From Scatophagus argus (Eukaryota > Chordata > Actinopteri > Scatophagidae), in the NCBI RefSeq assembly GCF_020382885.2, contig NC_058510.1, positions 2,678,001 to 2,742,000 of the forward strand: a DNA stretch of 64,000 nucleotides, in the 5' to 3' direction. Within the stretch, counting starts at the first letter, position 1; each line of letters begins with the position of its first letter. Positions 23,322 through 35,423 of this stretch are shown in pieces. The notes below the pieces were generated by a model. It made no database searches. It was not told where the DNA came from and worked only from the letters and a program-made list of their open reading frames with translations. The position numbers were made by a program, and so were the translations under genes.

Positions 23322-26300
23322 ATGGCCACCAACTTCACCAAGAACGCAGAGGAGAGACCGGAGTGCTACAAGGCCGAAGTGAAAGGCAGGTCGCGCTTTT
23401 GCTCGAGCTTTCAGGGATCAGCTGATCCACTGGCTTAATCCCAGAGGTTTTGAGCTTTTCTGTGTTTTCTGACACGCAGGTGATATTCCCAGCTGGCTGC
23501 AAGGCACGCTGCTGCGTAATGGCCCCGGCATATTTTCTGTGGGGGACACCAGCTACGAGCACTGGTTCGATGGGATGGCCATCATGCACAGCTTCGCCTT
23601 TAAAGACGGTTGGTCCTGTGTTACTCACTTGTCAGTTTCACAGCAGTTCTTCTGTTCCAGACAGTGTCAGCATACATAAAGAAAACATTTTTTTTTTTTG
23701 CCTTACAGGTGAAATGACCCACAGAAGCAGATTTCTCAGGAGTGACACCTATAACGCGAACATGGCAGCTAACAGGATCGTTGTGTCTGAAATGGGGACA
23801 ATGGCATACCCGGACCCAAGCAAGAACTTCATTGTGAAGTAAGCAAACTCTTTCTGAATCCCTGCAGAGTCTCATTTTATTGTTTCTGTTTGTTTGTTTG
23901 GTGTCCAGTTCAGTTCTCAAGGTTCTTCAGAGTTTTTATTGTTTTTCCTGTAACGGTGCAAACTCTAATTTGAAAAACACTGCGGGTCTAACCTGTCTGC
24001 AGTTCGAAAAGGCGCTCAAGCCAGCCTCCACAGTGTTTCCAGGTGCTCAGTATACGAAACACTACGGTAACAGCGAGTTCGGACCAATTTCACAATAAAA
24101 GCATTGTCCGGGCAGCTAGACAAAGCTGCATTCAGTCATTAAATCAGTTTATATGTCAGTTTATAAATGAATAAATTAATGAACGAATAAATAAATATAG
24201 ATAAATAAAATGTAAGCAAAATGAATATGAATAGTAAATGGAGGAAGAATAAATAAGTAAATGAGAAAAATGAGAGGACTTTTATTTTGTAATGCTACAT
24301 TACAAAACTTATTTTGTAATCAAAATTTTAATCAGAATGTACATCAGAATTTCCCGTAAGTTATTGTGTGACACCCTGCAGTGTGCTGCTGTCATCCTGA
24401 AGTGAAATTGGTCAGTGGCAACAGCTAGTTTCCTTGAAATAGAATAGAATAGAAATAAATTTGTTTATTTGTTGTTCAGTTTGAAAACTTGCTGCAGGCC
24501 TTCTGTGACATCCGCAACACGCAGACGTGTTACAGTCAAGCAACAGATGACTCCAATGTTAGCATATTCATTTTTAAAACGCCTTCTTGCTTCTCAGGGC
24601 GATTACCTTCCTCAACCACACAGTGCCTGACTTCACCGACAACGGAGCAAGCAATTTCATCAAATACGGAAACGACTATTATGCCACCTCTGAAACCAAC
24701 TACATCCGCAAGGTTGATCCCGTCACCCTGGAAACTCAGGACAAGGTAACGCCATGCTGATGTTGATCGCTTACCAGCGATCCAGGTGAAGGGTTCAGTT
24801 CAGAGCTCATGAGTTGTTTGACACAGGTGGACTACACGAAGTACCTGCCGGTGAATTTGGCTTCGTCCCATCCGCACTACGACAAAGAGGGCAACGCTTA
24901 CAACATGGGGACTTCAATAGCAGAGAAGGGCAAGACTAAATACATGCTGTTCAAAGTCCCCGCTGCTTCAGAAAAAGGTACATGAAAAGATCCTAACCTG
25001 CTCTGCTTTGCCCTGACCGCTGCAGCCTTCCGACCAGCTGTGCTTTGTAGAAGGTGTAGAAAGACAATGCAGATGTAGGAGAACCAAACAAGGTGCTCAG
25101 AGGTCTGCTTCCATTGGTCGCTTCCTTGAGTGTGAATGCAGTTCACACTTGTCAGCGTTACTTGATTGTTACAGACTGCTGCTGGATTAAAACCTCAGCT
25201 TTTCTGTAGTTATCTGCCCTTAACAGTTCCATAGAGTACAGACTGAGTGGTTGTCAGGCAGTCACTCTCTCATCATTATGATTACCACCAGAGCTGACGT
25301 GATTTTTCCTTCTTTTCCTTCAGCCAAAGGAAAGAATGCTCCTGCACTGAAGAACGTGGAGGTGATCTGCTCGGTCCCTTGCCGCTCGCTGCTCACGCCC
25401 AGCTACTACCACAGCTTCGGCATGACGGACAACTACTTCATCTTCATTGAGCAGCCTCTCAAACTGGACATCGTCAAGATGGCCACCGCATACATGAGGG
25501 GGGTCAACTGGGCGAGCTGCCTGAAATTCAGTCCTGAGGAAAATGTACGTGTTTTGATTCATGACATGTCTTTTATATTCACATGACTGAGCTGAATATG
25601 AAGCAGCGGTAGATTAAAGGGGAAAAGAGTATCCACGAGTCTACCGATGTTAACTGTTTCCTACTGTCTGTATCTCCAATAGACTCTGATCCACCTGATA
25701 GACAGAAAGACGGGAAAAGAGGTTGAGACAAAGTACTACACTGGCTCGATGATTGTCTGCCATCATGTGAACGCCTTCGAGGACAATGGTCACGTGATCT
25801 TTGATGTCATCGCCTACAAGGATAACGGCCTTTACGATATGTTCTACCTGAGCAAGCTGAAGGAAAACGCAGCCCTCCACGATGAGTCCTACTCCCAACC
25901 AAGCTACAAAAGATTTGCAGTTCCCATCCACTCAGACAAGGTGAGGCTTTTCAAAAACTCAAATGACTTTCATCCTGTGCTGTAGAGAGGACAACACTTT
26001 ATTTTTACTTTTTTACTGGGTTTCATAGGGCATTGCAGTTGGAGAGGACCTGGTGAAACTCAAATACACAACAGCCAGTGCCGTGAAGGAGAAAGAGGGA
26101 AAACTGATGTGCCAGGCGGAGGTGCTCTGTGAAAGTAAAGCTGCTAATGGCCTCTCAGACAGACCAACAGAGCATCACACAGGATTCATATACACTGACA
26201 CAAATTCAGACTGTCTTTTGTCCCTGCACCTCCTTTCTTCGACTCAGTGAAACACAAAAGTTATGGACCACTGTGGAGTCGGACAGATATGGCTGGAGTG

Positions 26301-28227
26301 GATGAAAGGTGTACAAAATCCACGACTGTATCTACAGAATCCATAGTTTGAATCCCTTTAGGCTACAAAAGCACTATGGTTAAGGTTAGGAAAACATATT
26401 TTCAGTTTGTGAGACAGTCACAACATTTAATCTACAAGATTTATGTACATGGACACAAATCTTCCATCTTAAACTCTTGCTGAGTGTCAAAAAATGTACA
26501 CAAACCCTGTTGATTAAATTTCATCACAGTTTCATGAGCTGCCCTGATACTGGGTCGAGTATGCACATCAAGTGACTGTTGTTCAAGTAGTATTTCTTAC
26601 CAGTACAACAACTGTCTTTTGATTTCCCTCAGGTTTTGAGTTGCCCAGAATAAATTATGACGTCAACGGCAAGAGGCATCGCTTTGTCTACGGGAACTGT
26701 GTGGAGGGGCCTGCACTGTCAAAACAGGTAACATTCCCTGTTGTCAGGTAGCCCTGGTGAGAACATCCGCCTCATAAGTGTTATTTGCCAAGAGAGACCC
26801 GAAACGTGCAGGCGGTTAAAGGACGGGTGTCTTAACCGCAGGGCTATTGGGAAACAGATTGTTCCTGGCAGCATTGTTTTTACAGAGGTAGGAGAAACCG
26901 CCTCACTGAGAATCACCACTGGTGCAACAGAGGGAACATTTTCTCCAGGTGTGAATTACCACTTGCACCAACAAATCACTTCAGGTCCTTTCCAATGGGG
27001 ATACAAAACAATGCAAAGACCTGGAAACTGGGTGGGGCTCCAAAGCGTTGTACTTAGGAAAAGAGCTTTCCTTACATCTCGCTGTACACTCACAGCACAG
27101 ACGCAAGTCCAGTGGCTGCGAAGAGGAAGGTACAAAAGGAAACATCTTGGCTGAAACAATTAGTTTTGTTTATTACCACTTGACACAGAATTCCATATGC
27201 AGAATGCGAACAAAATTTGAATGGTTTTTGGCTGTGGGCTTCATACAATGTTAAGCCCAGGTGAATTAAACGCAGGATGAGCAGAATAAAGTTTTATCTT
27301 ATCTTAAACAGGAAAAAGCAGACATTATGCTGCTGAAGGTCTGAACCTGACTCATCGCTCTGACTGAAAGTAGCTCAGCTGATACGAGGAAAGAGTTGGT
27401 GCCAGTTCCTGAATATACACATTCTATCAACAGCACTAAATCTATTTCGCAACTTTTCTATTTCAAGCCTTTTTTTATCGCTCTGTAGGGTCTGATATGC
27501 AGTTGGGACAAGGTACTGCACGAGCAGTCCATGTCTACGAGATAAGCTCATTATGCTAAGTGCTGTTAATGTAAGATAAAGAAAAAAAAATAAGACCAGT
27601 GACTCAGACTAGAAACGTAATATGACAAATCAGAAGAAATGTGCTTATTAAAAATGGTTCATATGGGCGTGATTTCAAATTGACGTTTTTTTTATGAATT
27701 ATCAGCCAGCAGGTGGAACCCAAATTGCTAGTTTTTAATGCTTTTCTATGAGCTGTTTGCATGAACAAAGTTATCCGTTATAAATCTGTTTCTTTACTGT
27801 AGATTGGGAAGTTTGACACCGAGACCAAAAAGATGGTTTACTGGGGTGAGGAGAACTGCTGGCCGTCCGAGCCCGTGTTTGTCCCCAGACCAAATGGAGA
27901 GTCAGAGGACGACGGTGAGGATACTGTGTGACTGATTGCATGTGTATTGACAGGACTGTATGCTATCTGTGTTTGGAAGCAGAAGTACACCTGGAAACTG
28001 TCATCCAGTTGTGACGCCATAGATTTTTGGTTTGTGTTTTTGCGCCCTAACAATGGCCTCCTCCTTCTGCAGGTGTGGTCTTAACATCGGTTATCAACGC
28101 CAACCCAGGCGAGTCTTGTTTCATGCTGATTCTCGATGGCAGGACATTCAAGGAAGTGGCTCGAGCATATTTGGACACTGAGCTGCACAAGGACATGCAT
28201 GGATTTTTCATCCCACAAGGAAATTAG
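23322..28227 (+). CDS. bco1l: Beta-carotene 15,15'-dioxygenase-like protein (BCO1 family), complete, 522 aa
   Basis: Eleven exons in phase: 23322-23385, 23480-23608, 23709-23838, 24598-24745, 24827-24977, 25324-25544, 25683-25940, 26029-26134, 26633-26727, 27803-27914, 28073-28227. The family are cytosolic Fe(II) enzymes that cleave carotenoids with O2; BCO1 splits beta-carotene centrally to two retinal molecules. The four iron ligands are all present at H172 (SSHPHYD), H237 (YYHSFG), H308 (HHVNA) and H514 (DMHGFF), the same numbering as mammalian BCO1. Second-shell motifs such as LLRNGPG, FDGMA, SDTYN and SETNYIRK are intact. Length is normal (mammalian about 547; fish about 515-530). The first intron uses GC-AG borders. 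Residue 403 at the exon 8/9 junction is Ser where mammals have Gly. It resembles BCO1 more than BCO2 or RPE65. Whether it is bco1 or the fish-specific bco1-like paralogue needs a tree, so the symbol is tentative. Confidence 0.93.
23386..23479 (+). other. bco1l: GC-AG intron 1 of bco1l
   Basis: The intron begins AAAG/GCAGGT and ends ACACGCAG/GTGATA. Using GC as donor gives the family-conserved junction [11 protein letters not shown]. The nearby GT (GGCAG/GTCGCG) gives either an immediate stop or loss of the conserved DIP residues. GC donors with this flank are a known minor class. Confidence 0.8.
26741..27154 (+). other. 137-codon ORF inside bco1l intron 9, unassigned
   Basis: An uninterrupted + strand frame within the 1.07-kb intron. 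The conceptual protein is Arg/Gly/Thr-rich, has no recognised domain and no flanking splice sites that join it to bco1l. Probably a chance ORF or an old repeat. Confidence 0.1.
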
Positions 28228-28480
28228 CCAGTTTTGTTCATGTAAGATCTTTATTGTGCTTTCTGAATGTTTCATGGACTGCCTCATCTCTATAACAGTT
28301 ATTATATCAACAACTTTTCCTAGTATGTTTGTTTAAAAAACATACAAATTTTTGTGTATCAAAATGTTTAGCTTGTGCACATGTGCTTCTTTTCATTAAA
28401 AAATATCCTAATTTTAAGATGTATTCCCAGTCTTCAGTAAGACGAGATGATAAGAATAAATCTGACACTCCATATTTGGG
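28228..28480 (+). other. bco1l: 3' UTR of bco1l
   Basis: Follows the TAG at 28225-28227. ATTAAA at 28395-28400 and AATAAA at 28455-28460 are the candidate poly(A) signals. Confidence 0.55.
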
Positions 28481-29013
28481 TGGGGTGGTCGTGAGCGATC
28501 GTGCTTCTGCAGTAAGACGTCTTCTCTGTCAGTACATTTTATCGTCTGGTGGCAAAGCTGAACAAGAAGGTCCTCGTATTGCAAGATAAGTTAACTCACA
28601 AGCAAAGTCCATTCGATTTGTTCTTCGTGTGCAGAGAAATTCACCTCTGAAGCTTTTTTTTGATGACGTTTGGGACATTGAGCTTCACTAGTGCATAAAA
28701 AGTTACCTCGCAGCTTTGTGAGCTTGTAATGAAGTGCATGTACCCAAGAACTGTACGGAAGTACGTCTCAGAGACATCATCATCATCTGGGACATCCCAT
28801 GACTTTAGGGTGTAAGAAATTTCACTAGAGATATCAACAATGTCAAAATGTATGTGACAGAGGCAGGATATTTTACAGTTTAACTATAAACTTCATTGTT
28901 GGGCTCCAAAAATCACGATATTAATGCCTAACAAAGGGCCAAGCCTTATCATAATCACTATCTTTTGTATTACATTACAATCATAGTTTCCATCCCATCA
29001 CGGCGTCTGAAAA

Positions 29014-29070
29014 TCACAGTACATGCAGGTCAATGACATGCCCCGTGTCATTGACCTGCATGTACTGTGA
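29014..29070. repeat. Perfect 25-bp inverted repeat with 7-nt loop
   Basis: The left arm 29014-29038 (starting TCACAGTACATGCAGG) and right arm 29046-29070 are exact reverse complements, separated by TGCCCCG. It would form a 25-bp hairpin. It lies about 800 bp downstream of the bco1l stop codon. Confidence 0.95.
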
Positions 29071-29095
29071 CCGTAGCTGAATGTTTGGTCTAAAC

Positions 29096-29112
29096 CTGAC
29101 CACTAGAGGGAG
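29096..29112 (+). promoter_or_regulatory. CTCF-like motif, forward orientation (weak)
   Basis: GACCACTAGAGGGAGAC matches the CTCF core except for the GGCAG end. It lies 26 bp beyond the hairpin. Confidence 0.35.
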
Positions 29113-30731
29113 ACAAAGACTTGTTTACTTACTTAAGAATTTGTCTTCAAGCTGTTTGATGTTTCACCGGTGAGATTTAATTGCACACCAAAAAGAAAAC
29201 AACAACATGAAAAATATGACATAATCGTGGGTGCTCTGCAGTGCAACAGTGCTGGTCCTTCAATCACATCACAGCAGTAAAAATGCCTCTAGCCCCTTTA
29301 GGAAGTTATCTATCGACATGTCAGCACGCCGGTGTGAAATGACTTCCAGATGGACACTTTTGGAGTGCATATCCACATATCTGATCGGCATAACAGGAAA
29401 AGGCAGTGTATCGTAGCTACCAGTACAGTATTGAGAAGCGCAGTTGTTGCTGAAGGAGAGATGGGAAATGCAGAATTCACAGGCAGTCTGTACAATCACA
29501 TGAGTTATCGTCCTGATAACACAAAGAAATACACACAAACACACCCCTAAACACCAATAATACATTTTAAATAATACACTATGGTGTACTTGAGTCTTCT
29601 CTTATCTCCAGCTGCAAATGAACTCTTTATCTCACAAGCCATTCCAACACAAACCAAGCTTCAAACACACACACATCCTCACAGACACACACTTAGATAT
29701 GCTAAATGGCAGTAAATTAATGTAGGAAAACCAGGAGTCAGTATAATACAGACACTTTTCTATGTCCAATGAATGTCCACGTACTACAAGACTGAAGCTT
29801 CGCCACAGACACGCTGCACACTGTGAGTGGCATGACTAAATATAATCAACTATACTTAGTCACCGGACAGATTTAGTCTTACCTAAGCTGCACGGTAAGG
29901 ATAATTCCAAACCAATGTGCAACCACCTGAATAACTGCAAGAATGAAAATCAATCTCGCAAGGACTCTGTCAAGTTAATGGCTTACTACATAAAAATGTC
30001 CACAATGTAAATCAAATTGATGTTAAGCACCTGACGTGGATAAAGAGACACAAAGTACAACACCATCCTCCATTAGCATGTTCAGTTTCATTTTGAAAAC
30101 ACTGTAGTGCAGTTGTGTGATAATGTCCTGCCAGCTCATATAAAATCCAGTGGATGTGCAGAACTTGACCCACGGGCTGAAATAAACAAAAGCAGGATGT
30201 TGGACACAGTCGGCGGTGAGGGCTGATTGATGTGAGAAGGGCAGAGGAAGAAGAGGTGTCCAATTACTGTCCCCGGCTCCCTGGAAGTGTTTCAGCCACA
30301 TCAGCGGTGATTGAATCAAGGCGAGGTGCGGGGATGGAGGGAAGACGAAGTTTTAATTCAGTGGAAACACTTAAGCCTGTCTGAAACCCCAAAACCCCAA
30401 ATGTCCTCTTTTCCCTTCTCTCCGTCCTTCTCAGGACAGTCAGAGAGTGTCGGTTTCGTGTGTAGAGTCATCCTGCGCTCATCATGTGTCACATCCAGTC
30501 CCATATCAGCAGCCATGACGGAAAGGCAGCAAGGAAAGGAAGCTTTGTAAGGAAACTAGGACAATTCCAGAGCTAGACTTCCTGATGGCAGGCTGGTGGC
30601 AGTAGAGGATTTTGCTGTCTGTTCACAGTCATCAGATGCAACTGGTCAGGTGGAGGGCCTAATACACGACGATCGGTTGGACAAGAGGAAGCGGCTGTTT
30701 GAGTCCGCAAACGTCAGCAGCCCTTTGCTGC

Positions 30732-31587
30732 TTAGCTGCCATCAGCTTGAGTCTCCTTTTCTTTAGCTGGCGAGTCCTGGCTTTTCTCAGCGTCTTCCCC
30801 CTCATCACCTGCCAGACAGCGAGAAAGACGAACAGACAGACAGACAGTTTCATGCATAAGTCAGTGCATGTGAAATAAGCGATGCGAATGAGGTTAGCTG
30901 AATCAGCGAGCAAGTCGCCATGAAAACGGAAGGAACAGAAGTCACCAAGAAGCAGAGAAGAACCAACTCATCACGTGTACAGCAGACCAAAGGAAGGCAC
31001 ATTTGGAAACTGACAGAAGTAAACTGTATGTGATATTTAAAAATGATGATTAAGACATGTTTTAAGAGATCTAAAATTCTAAATCTAAATTCTTGAAAAA
31101 TACATCCACTCCCTAAAATTCATAATCTGTACCATTGCTTTTTTTGGCTTTGTATTCATAAAATAAATAACCATTTAAAAGCCACTATTTACAGAAATGA
31201 AAAGTCTGTGCTTTGGCGCCCTCTGGTGGTAGTTTCATAAATGACACTGCACTGTGGACTGCCCATGAACACTCCATAGTCTTGATTGATGCGAATTGAA
31301 ACTCAATTTTCCAGATATTACAAACTATAGGATATTAATTATCCTGCTTAATCACACTTGGCTGATGTCCCTGTTTAACTGTTTGCCATGAGCACACGTG
31401 TGAACACGTGGCGTTGTGAGCAGTGCTGTGTCTCACCTGACTTGTTGATGTTGAGCTGTGCCAGACTCTGTGACAGGTCGGCAGGTCCCTGCATGCCAGG
31501 GGCTGCTGGGATTTCATGGATGGCGTTCCTGCGGCCGGACCGTCGAGAGGCGATGAAGTCCTCATAGGTCGCCTCCACATCCGTCAT
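30732..31587 (-). CDS. pkia: cAMP-dependent protein kinase inhibitor alpha, complete, 75 aa
   Basis: Two coding exons on the minus strand: 31587-31437 and 30808-30732, joined in phase at Gly51 with a GT-AG intron. The product is a small heat-stable inhibitor that binds the free PKA catalytic subunit as a pseudosubstrate and exports it from the nucleus. The pseudosubstrate region is intact: F11, R16, R19, R20 and A22 replacing the phosphorylated Ser (SGRRNAIH, numbered with Met1). The Leu/Ile-rich export signal follows at about 42-49 (LAQLNINK). The acidic tail (GDEGEDAEK) and total length match PKIA (76 aa in mammals). TYEDFIAS and NAIHEI favour alpha over the beta and gamma forms. An upstream in-frame Met gives MLAMTDV, but the family start is MTDVE. 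Fish often have two pkia copies; I cannot say which this is. Confidence 0.94.
31212..31231 (-). promoter_or_regulatory. CTCF-like motif, reverse orientation
   Basis: TTTGGCGCCCTCTGGTGGTA; the minus strand reads CCACCAGAGGGCGCC, an excellent match to the CTCF core. It lies in the pkia intron. Confidence 0.55.
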
Positions 31588-32960
31588 CGCTAACACACCT
31601 CACCATAGCAGGGCCTGGCACACACACAGCAGCGCACGCTTACCACAAACACAGGTATACGCATGAACACACACACACACACACACACACGTATGAACAT
31701 GTGCTGTGTTTTCTGATTAAATGACTGAACTGGCACAGATTTGTGCAGTTTGTCCTCAGCAGCAGCTTTGCACACTGGATGAACATGAAGGCGGCGTCAC
31801 CCATGCGCTCACCCAATACATCCCTCCCCCTTATCATACGATGACCTAATCCCAGATTGATCTATTTCAATCTTAGTCTGGGGTACAGGTGACACCAGTG
31901 ACACAAAGGAAAGAAATTCTGCAGGAGGAGCAGCGGAGCGGAGACACAAAACACACACTCACAGGAGTAATTATTGCACGAGGGACGACAGCACTGTATT
32001 CAAATGTCATCCCAACTGGGCGAAGCACGGAGCCCAATCAGAGCTGCGTTGCCACGGAGATTTAGGTTAAACCCGTCTGTTGATATTCTACCCGCCTGCA
32101 TCAGTGTGCCAGGCTGAGGCTGCCCTTCAGCACTCAGCGCGGTCTGGCTTCCCTGCCCCACTTCACGGGTCCAGCTCCATCATTCTGACACTTATTTATT
32201 TTTACATTTGATTTATTTCAACACGTGCACTTAGGAAAACGAGAACATTTTTGAGTCCGCATCCTTGGGCTCCCAGAGGATGGCTTTGTCCACATATGGG
32301 GATTTGAACTAATAGTGAATTTTTCAAAAATGACCTCAGCCCCCCACACGCACTCGTGGTTATTTCCAGAGCCGAGCAGGCCGTGACCGACCGCGGCTAT
32401 TTTTGGACGACCCCCCTCCGTCATCGTGTTGATCTGAGCGCGCTCCCACTCAGCTGTCACCGTCCAAATGGTGTCAAGAGAGGCAGCAGAGCCGGCAGAT
32501 GTTGTGCGTGTACATTACTGTGAGACTCAGCGCGAGGGACACGAGATGGTTGTGCTCCAACATGAAAACAGAGAATTAGTTTGTGTCACGTCGTGATTAT
32601 CCACTGCCAGACAGCATGAAGATCTGCACGATGAGCGCTTTTCATGGATCTCGTTCGGAAACATCTCAGACTCACGTGCAGTCACATGCGGCACAAAGTT
32701 GTTTGATGTGGAACGTGAAGCATAGTGCTTACAAAGTATGTCCGCGTGTGATTTTGATTATTTGTTATCATTACCAGTTAATGAAGCTCATTTGTCACTG
32801 TGGATAATTCAGACTGAGGAAGAAATGATTCTACTTGGAGCTGAAACTGACTGAAGATTGCTGCAAAGTGTTGCCTTCGCTCATGTTCAGTGAAATATTA
32901 ATTTTACTGTTTACATAATTCAGTCACACTTTTGCACTCACGAGGGAGAACATCAGCGGG

Positions 32961-32964
<4 letters not shown>

Positions 32965-32992
<28 letters not shown>
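32965..32992. repeat. (GT)n microsatellite
   Basis: Uninterrupted GT dinucleotides, 14 units. Confidence 0.95.
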
Positions 32993-32995
<3 letters not shown>

Positions 32996-34414
32996 CCTGC
33001 TGTCCTTATGGCTTTGCAGAGCTCAGCTGCCCTGAACAACAATATATCCAGCACAGACTCCGAACAAAGGATCAGATCACTGAACAACACAACAGGCCAA
33101 CATGCCCTGCCCTCTCCGACAGCACACAGAGGCAGAGAGTTGGCTGCTCAGCCTCTGCAGCCATTTGATCAGATGTGCTGCCAAACAGAAAATTAGCAGC
33201 GAGTGTGACAGTCATGAGCGGAGACCCTGAAACTCATGCCAGCGTTATTCTAGGTGGCCTGGGCGTAAGTGGGAATGCTGCCCAGTAACTCCCACTCTCA
33301 CGCACACACACACACACACTACTCCTTCGTATCCACATAGAAAAGTAAGCATTTTCTTTACAACTGCAGTGTTATTCCAAAGACCTTTCAGTGGCGTGAG
33401 TGTTGTGACGTGTGTGTTTCTGCAGATCCCATTAAAGCCGTGGGCTGCAGGGTTATGACAGGAGGACTAAACGTCCTCGCCGCGCTTCTATATGAGCTGC
33501 CATCAGTGCATTGAAAACCTTTATTAGAGTCAATTATAGACGTCCTTCTACGTGCTGTCAGCTAAAGTGGAGGCTGTGCAGCGCATCAGGCACGGCCGCG
33601 AGCGGTGGGGTCTTCTAATAAATTACCTGCACTGTTGGCACGGCAGCCTTTACGTTAAGACGTGGGTGCACGAGGATCGACGTGCCCGAACTGGTTTCAC
33701 TAAAAAAAAATCAACAGCCGTTAAGTCTTTCTCTAAGACAAAGACCCCCGCGGAGCTCAGCCGGTGCCAGTAAACGCAGCCTGCGTGGATGTCATGTAAG
33801 CACACCTGCCTGCACGCTCTATTCATTCACGTCACACTGTCGTCAGCAGAGTACCTGTTCAGGTCAAAGGGCTTCCGAGCAGTCGCAGGCGTCGATCACA
33901 TCAGCTTGAATGCCACTTCGGTATTCCCCGTTACACTCACGATGGAGGGTTTACCAGCGTCAAGCAAGTACCAGAATACTGCAGCTTCCGGGTGCAAATT
34001 TCAAAATAAAACCCCTTTTTAAAAAAAATAAAAATAAAAACGTCTCCGGTATTTTCCGTTCTTCGGGGTTTGAAATAACATTTTGGCCAGAATTTCTGCT
34101 GCATTATTAAGTAATGAATTAATTTTGATTGCAGCCTACAGTCAGACTGGCACGTTAAAATTAAAGAAAGTAAAGATAATCAGAGAGTAAAACCAACTGG
34201 ACGATTATCGGTAGAGTATGAGAGGAAGAGCAAAGATGGACGGCTGTTATTACGTTTATCTACAGTACGGAAGTCATCTGTTTTCTGTTCCTATTGTTCT
34301 GATTGTTGTCAAGCCTCTCTACGAGTTTCACAGTTGAGTCCTAGACACTTGCCGTAGTTGGTGATGTCATGGCTCTTTAAAGACAAAGATTTATGCGCGT
34401 AATCGCGGCTGAGC

Positions 34415-34415
<1 letters not shown>

Positions 34416-34458
<43 letters not shown>
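34416..34458. repeat. (GT)n microsatellite
   Basis: About 21 uninterrupted GT units, the longest dinucleotide tract in the window. Confidence 0.95.
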
Positions 34459-34463
<5 letters not shown>

Positions 34464-34814
34464 TGTGAGTTCGTGCACAAACGAGTCAAAAATGCCCTCT
34501 TAGCTAATTTTAAACCACCAATTACCGTTAGCACCCATACCGCCTGATTTACTGTTAGTCAGGAAATTGTACTTTGGACTGCTTTGTGGCAGTCATGCGC
34601 GTTAGATTAGATAGTAATTTTTTTAGCAGATGGTTCAGAACACGTGTTATGATGCAGTATCTCTGCAGATGGAGCTTACTGAATTTGTGTTTAATGAGTG
34701 TCGTGCTTTTTGGGATCTTGACAATTTTCTATAATTATGTACATAAACAGGTCCTCGTTACATCCCCCGTGTTTCCCCACGCTGTGGCTGTTTTCAGTGG
34801 TGTAGATACACCAC

Positions 34815-34831
34815 TTGGCCACAAGAGGGCT
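34815..34831 (+). promoter_or_regulatory. CTCF-like motif, forward orientation
   Basis: GGCCACAAGAGGGCTCT carries the CCACNAGAGGGC core on the + strand, between pkia and zc2hc1a. Confidence 0.4.
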
Positions 34832-35374
34832 CTGTTGACCGCCGGATTGTTCATTCTGGTCAGTGATTGGGCTTGAGTGGTTTTCCAGCGATGGTGTCAT
34901 GATTTACTGACGATTTCCTGTATAAAACGGAATGGTCATAGTTAAATTAACCATTCTGTTTAATTTAATCTAACGGTTCAGGATTTACGTGTGACACTAT
35001 GTGTTACTGCAGACAGTTACTGTATTTTTGTTTGTTTCTTCTGTTTACGTTAGGACCACACCTACAGTCACATTCATATCTAAACGAATTGCACGACCTT
35101 ATCATAGTTTATTTGTGTTGAAATCTCTGTGCCCCATTCTGATCAGAGTCCCTGTCTTTAACGGATGATAAGTTATCAGCTTGTCAGTGTTACTACCACG
35201 GCAGATAAACCTGATTTTAGAGGATAACATATTTCTGCTAATTATTATGTCTTGCATTGTCTTTACTCAGGATGAACCCAGAGGCATCACTATGCTAACA
35301 TTTTTCAGTGAAAACTAAGAGGTCACATGGCAGATAAAATGACAGGGCAGTTATTGTATATGTCGTGTAAGCCT

Positions 35375-35420
<46 letters not shown>
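35375..35420. repeat. (GT)n(GA)n compound microsatellite
   Basis: GT units run directly into GA units. Confidence 0.9.

Positions 35421-35423
<3 letters not shown>

Larger units (their letters stand above)
28481..30731. other. Convergent intergenic region between bco1l and pkia
   Basis: No supported gene. It contains a perfect 25-bp-stem hairpin (29014-29070), a CTCF-like motif (29096-29112) and, next to pkia, the presumed pkia 3' UTR on the minus strand, whose end I could not place. A short CA-rich stretch lies at about 29520-29550 and 29667-29692. Confidence 0.4.

Noticed and set aside
23450-23842. 130-codon + strand ORF over bco1l exons 2-3
   Set aside because: It runs through an intron and is in a different frame from the conserved carotenoid oxygenase frame.
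24140-24270. AATAAATA-rich tract as a series of poly(A) signals
   Set aside because: It lies in bco1l intron 3 between conserved exons. Low-complexity A/T repeat.
31590-31837. Minus-strand ORFs rich in Cys/Val upstream of pkia
   Set aside because: Translation of the (AC)n repeat. PKIA starts at MTDVE, and nothing conserved lies upstream.
34574-34876. 100-codon hydrophobic + strand ORF
   Set aside because: No splice, promoter or domain support. A CTCF-like motif and AT-rich DNA lie within it. Treated as chance.
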